In this document: positions 14,698 to 64,000 of the stretch, piece by piece
How the letters are laid out: each line of letters begins with the position of its first letter
How positions within the stretch are numbered: the first letter of the stretch is position 1
From: Pseudorasbora parva
Lineage: Eukaryota; Chordata; Actinopteri; Cypriniformes; Gobionidae
Reading direction: 5' to 3'
Assembly: GCF_024679245.1 (NCBI RefSeq)
Contig: NC_090179.1
Span: 10,351,327 to 10,415,326, forward strand
DNA: 64,000 bases
Notes under the pieces: generated by a model
The model's input: only the letters and a program-made list of their open reading frames with translations
Databases searched by the model: none
Told to the model about the DNA's origin: nothing
Made by a program: the position numbers and the translations under genes

Positions 14698-16010
14698 CCG
14701 AAAAACGCATCGTGCAGACCAAACTGTAAGGGCTAGAGACTTGAAACTTGGCCAATAGGTAGTACAAAAATCGAGGAAAGGTTATCAAATTATGAGCCCG
14801 ATTGGCCCATAGGTGGCGCTATAGCAATCAATTGCGAGAAAGGGCTCATAACTCCTAAACCGTTTGGTCCACACTCAAGTGTCTTATATCATTGGAAAGC
14901 TGAGACCTTGGCGAACAAAACGTATATCTCCGATTTCATTTCCGTCATGAAAATTTTTCCGCCATTTTGAATTTTGTCGAAAACCTACTTTTGCGAACTA
15001 GTCCCTGAGTTTTTGACCGATCGGAACCAAACCAGTGCCAAAATGTTGTCTGTAGTCTGAATATCAATAATCTTTGAAAAAAAGTTGAAATTTCGATTCA
15101 CGGAAGATAAGGGGATCAAAATGGACGCTCAGGGCGGAGCCTATTTTACTAAAGAGGCTATAACTCCAGCAAGAAATTAGATATCTTCACCAAACTTGGT
15201 ACACATGTGTATGGGCTCAATTTGAGGTCACGATAAAAAAATCGCGACGATTGGCCACTTGGTGGCGCTATAATGTGAAAAATTCATGAAAATGGCTATA
15301 ACCACGCGATTGCTAGTCCGATTGACCTGAAAATTGGTATGCAGTGTCTTGGCCCAAGGCCCCATGTATGTCTATGAGAACATTGGCGTATCTCAAAAAA
15401 CATGGCCGCCATCGGCCAATGAATTTGAGCATCTATTAGACAAGGTTATCGGAGGCCGATCGGAACGAAACTCAGTGGGCATGTTTGACTCATGGTCCTA
15501 GAGGTCTGTAAGAATTTTGAAAGAAATCGGCCACTAGTTGGCGCTAACGAGTTTTATGGCTCTGTAATCGCGTGGTGTTGCACACATCCACAAAATATGC
15601 ATATCATATGATAGGTCTCCTCATGATGAACAACTTTGCCTCTAGAACCATTGCTGTCAATCAAATCATTAATTCAATTTCCGTAATTATGTTGAAAACC
15701 TACTTTTGCGAACTAGTCCCTGGTTTTTTGCCCGATCGGAACCAAACCAGTCTAGGATAATTCTCTGGACTCTCTAGATCAATAATCTTTGAAAAAAAGT
15801 TGAACTTTTACATTTGGATGGCTATACCAGGGCCATTTTAAAAAGAGGCGTGGCAAAATACACTCAAAAGCCTATAAATCCTAAGGTAAAACTCAAAACT
15901 TCACGAAAATTGTTGGGTATATGTGGCATACCATGCTGATGAAGCATGCAATGTTTTAAAGAGATCGGAGTAGAGGTGGCGCTATAACTGTTAAAAAGCT
16001 TTAATTATTA
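14667..16010 (+). repeat. Array unit 9, truncated
   Basis: The core starts at 14691 with an intermediate variant (cagccgaaaaacgcatcgtg). It ends inside the ggtggcgctataactgttaaa segment with ctttaattattatta near 16008. The ordinary atm intron sequence starts after it. Confidence 0.82.
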
Positions 16011-16259
16011 TTATAATTGTAGAAGCTACAAAGAGTTATCCAGACAAGATAACATACAAAGATTTTTGTATGCTTTCTTTTTCGTAATTGAAAGACACAT
16101 TTGTACATTTTTAAAGGTATATATCTGTTAAAAAGTTTAAGCACACATGGCTTTAAAGCTAACAGACATTGATTAAAAGCTGCAAAAGTCAGATTTCTTT
16201 TGTCTTTAACTAAAATACTTTTTTTTTTTTTTTTTTTTTTTTAATGATTTACTCCTCAG
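16011..16259 (+). other. Intron sequence before atm exon a, with poly-T tract
   Basis: AT-rich single-copy-looking intron. A run of about 23 T lies at 16219-16242, 18 bases before the exon a acceptor, and can act as its polypyrimidine tract. Nothing else was recognised. Confidence 0.7.
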
Positions 16260-62913
<46,654 letters not shown>

Positions 62914-63247
62914 GTACACGTACACACAATATCATTATTCACAGGTTTTCCATTTGACCAAACTGATTATAGATGACATGCAGGGTCGGAAATTAACGGG
63001 GCTTAGGGGCAAAATACACCCGAAAATTAACAAAAATGTCTCCAAATTCAAGATAAGGGTGCCTGTTTACAATTAAAGTAAATCCAATACACCCGTTGTT
63101 ATTAACGTGAAATAAAAAGATTCGATTGTTGCATTACATTTAGATCTGCTCACATTGCATCTAGGACTGGAGCGTGTCATGTCGACGTAATCAATTATGA
63201 CGATTTTGTAAAATAATGCACCGCTTAATTAAGCTATTTATGTTACC
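62914..63247 (+). other. Start of the intron after exon y
   Basis: 334 bp, with a stretch reading cagggtcggaaattaacggg. No element ends were recognised; 63881-64000 on the other side of copy 3 is also plain intron. Confidence 0.5.
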
Positions 63248-63876
63248 CAATGATGGCTGGTGAGTAAAACTGCTTCAAATGTCTGTGCTGTTGGATATCG
63301 TCGCGTGAGTAAACATCAGTAAACGACACGATCGCGTGCTTCGTCATTCAAATGCGCTAACGGTTACTCCATTGTTGTTCTATGTATAACGTTACACTAG
63401 TCTGACGTGCAAAACCGTTTTGCTTGCTACTGCTAAGGTTTAGTCGCACACAATAGTCCATAAACCGAATCATGTCCTCATAAACTGCGAGTAAAGACAC
63501 ACAAATGTTGACAGCCCACTAAATACAGTACATACCACAGAGACGGACGTCCTGCTGTTGCTGTTTCTCCTGTTCAATTTATTTCGGCCTCAGATTTGAT
63601 TCTGGATCATATCTATTAGCTGAGATCGATAGCCATGGGTTTCTCCACGCTTGAGGACGTCACCGCTTTGTGCGCTCGTCATTCTTTAACTCCGCCCACA
63701 CGATACGCCTCCAGGCGCTCGTTTTTTTCCGGAAAGACTCGGTACAGCCTATATTTCTTTTATAAATATAATAAAACTAAAGACTTTTCGGAGATATGAA
63801 GGATGCAATACTACTCTATAGGTACTCAAGATTGACGTGAGATTGACTGAGTGAACCCCCCCCCCCCCCCCCCCCT
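63248..63876 (-). mobile_element. TTAA-flanked element (agggggggtgaaa family), copy 3, partial
   Basis: From gtgagtaaaactgcttcaaa to a run of about 21 C (63856-63875), then t and TTAA. It matches the corresponding half of copy 2 (58452-59030) closely. The other half is missing, so it is truncated. It lies in the intron after exon y. Confidence 0.85.
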
Positions 63877-64000
63877 TTAATTTCTGACCCTGGTGATGTG
63901 GCATTTAAAACAGAGATGAATCTGGCCTCAGATTTTTCAAACACTTTTAAATTCAATATTACTCCTGAATTTCATAGATATGTGAATGATGTGAAAATAG

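Larger units (their letters stand above)
1..16010 (+). repeat. Head-to-tail array of about nine copies of one repeat element
   Basis: The whole 16 kb is built from one element repeated in one orientation. Each unit begins beside an ATT microsatellite with attctgccgtaaaactcatc (or the variant attctccgataaaacgcg) and ends with gcttgaaccccgctaaatgc, then tgcagctttaattatt. Cores start near 191, 2431, 4255, 5424, 7095, 8892, 10650, 12961 and 14691; tails are near 105, 2379, 4145, 5380, 8833, 10603, 12838 and 14630. The unit at 5424 is cut off near 6855 and the unit at 14691 near 16008. Some units carry a head aggggttcaagcacgaagtg whose ggggttcaagc is inverted in the tail gcttgaacccc, so the element may have short terminal inverted repeats. 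I cannot name the family. No coding sequence was found; small open frames recur only because the DNA recurs. Confidence 0.9.

Noticed and set aside
469..15760. Many short open frames such as those starting MNFVKNLLL or MLKTYFCELVPGFLP
   Set aside because: They recur because the array unit recurs, end at different points in each copy, and match no protein family. They are chance frames in repeat DNA.

Overview
The window is nuclear DNA from a teleost fish, most probably a cyprinid (carp, minnow or danio relatives). The evidence is a vertebrate intron-exon gene, long CA/TG/TC microsatellites, a 5S-derived SINE, Tc1 and hAT transposons, and several TTAA-flanked and cyprinid-type inverted-repeat elements. 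The species call is an inference from the repeat types; no database was searched. The only host gene I can support is atm, the DNA-damage checkpoint kinase ATM, on the + strand. I mapped 25 consecutive coding exons between 16260 and 62913. They total about 3.6 kb of coding sequence (about 1212 codons) and match roughly human ATM residues 1650-2861: the end of the HEAT solenoid, the whole FAT domain and the N-lobe of the kinase. The exons encoding the catalytic GDRH/DFG part, the FATC tail and the 5' half of the gene lie outside the window. All 25 exons join in one open frame with matching phases. Two successive introns use GC instead of GT donors. Layout: 1-16010 is a head-to-tail array of about nine copies of one 1.2-2.3 kb repeat element, all in the intron upstream of the first visible exon. 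16260-20166 holds seven exons, with a dead Tc1 copy in one intron. 20167-24353 is one intron filled by nested DNA transposons, including a decayed THAP-like coding exon and a facing pair of tRNA-like sequences. 24354-26991 holds five exons, one with about 69 TG repeats against its 3' splice site. 26992-33455 is a 6.5 kb intron with a Tx1/L1-like LINE broken by a TTAA element, then a 2.5 kb element with arms of about 440 bp. 33456-45652 holds eight exons, with a solo LTR, a long CA minisatellite and a 5S-derived SINE3 in the introns. 45653-60947 is a 15.3 kb intron. It holds a Tc1 element with an uninterrupted 334-residue transposase, interrupted by a 10.07 kb LTR retrotransposon, then a TTAA element interrupted by a hAT. 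60948-62913 holds the last five exons. The most unusual item is the LTR retrotransposon at 47213-57280 (minus strand). It has two 1688-bp LTRs that differ at only about two positions, a 4-bp CTGC target duplication, a polypurine tract, and a Gag-protease frame that runs straight into integrase with no reverse transcriptase or RNase H. A solo LTR of the same family is at 36765-38512. So a family whose visible internal region lacks RT has inserted at least twice here, once very recently.
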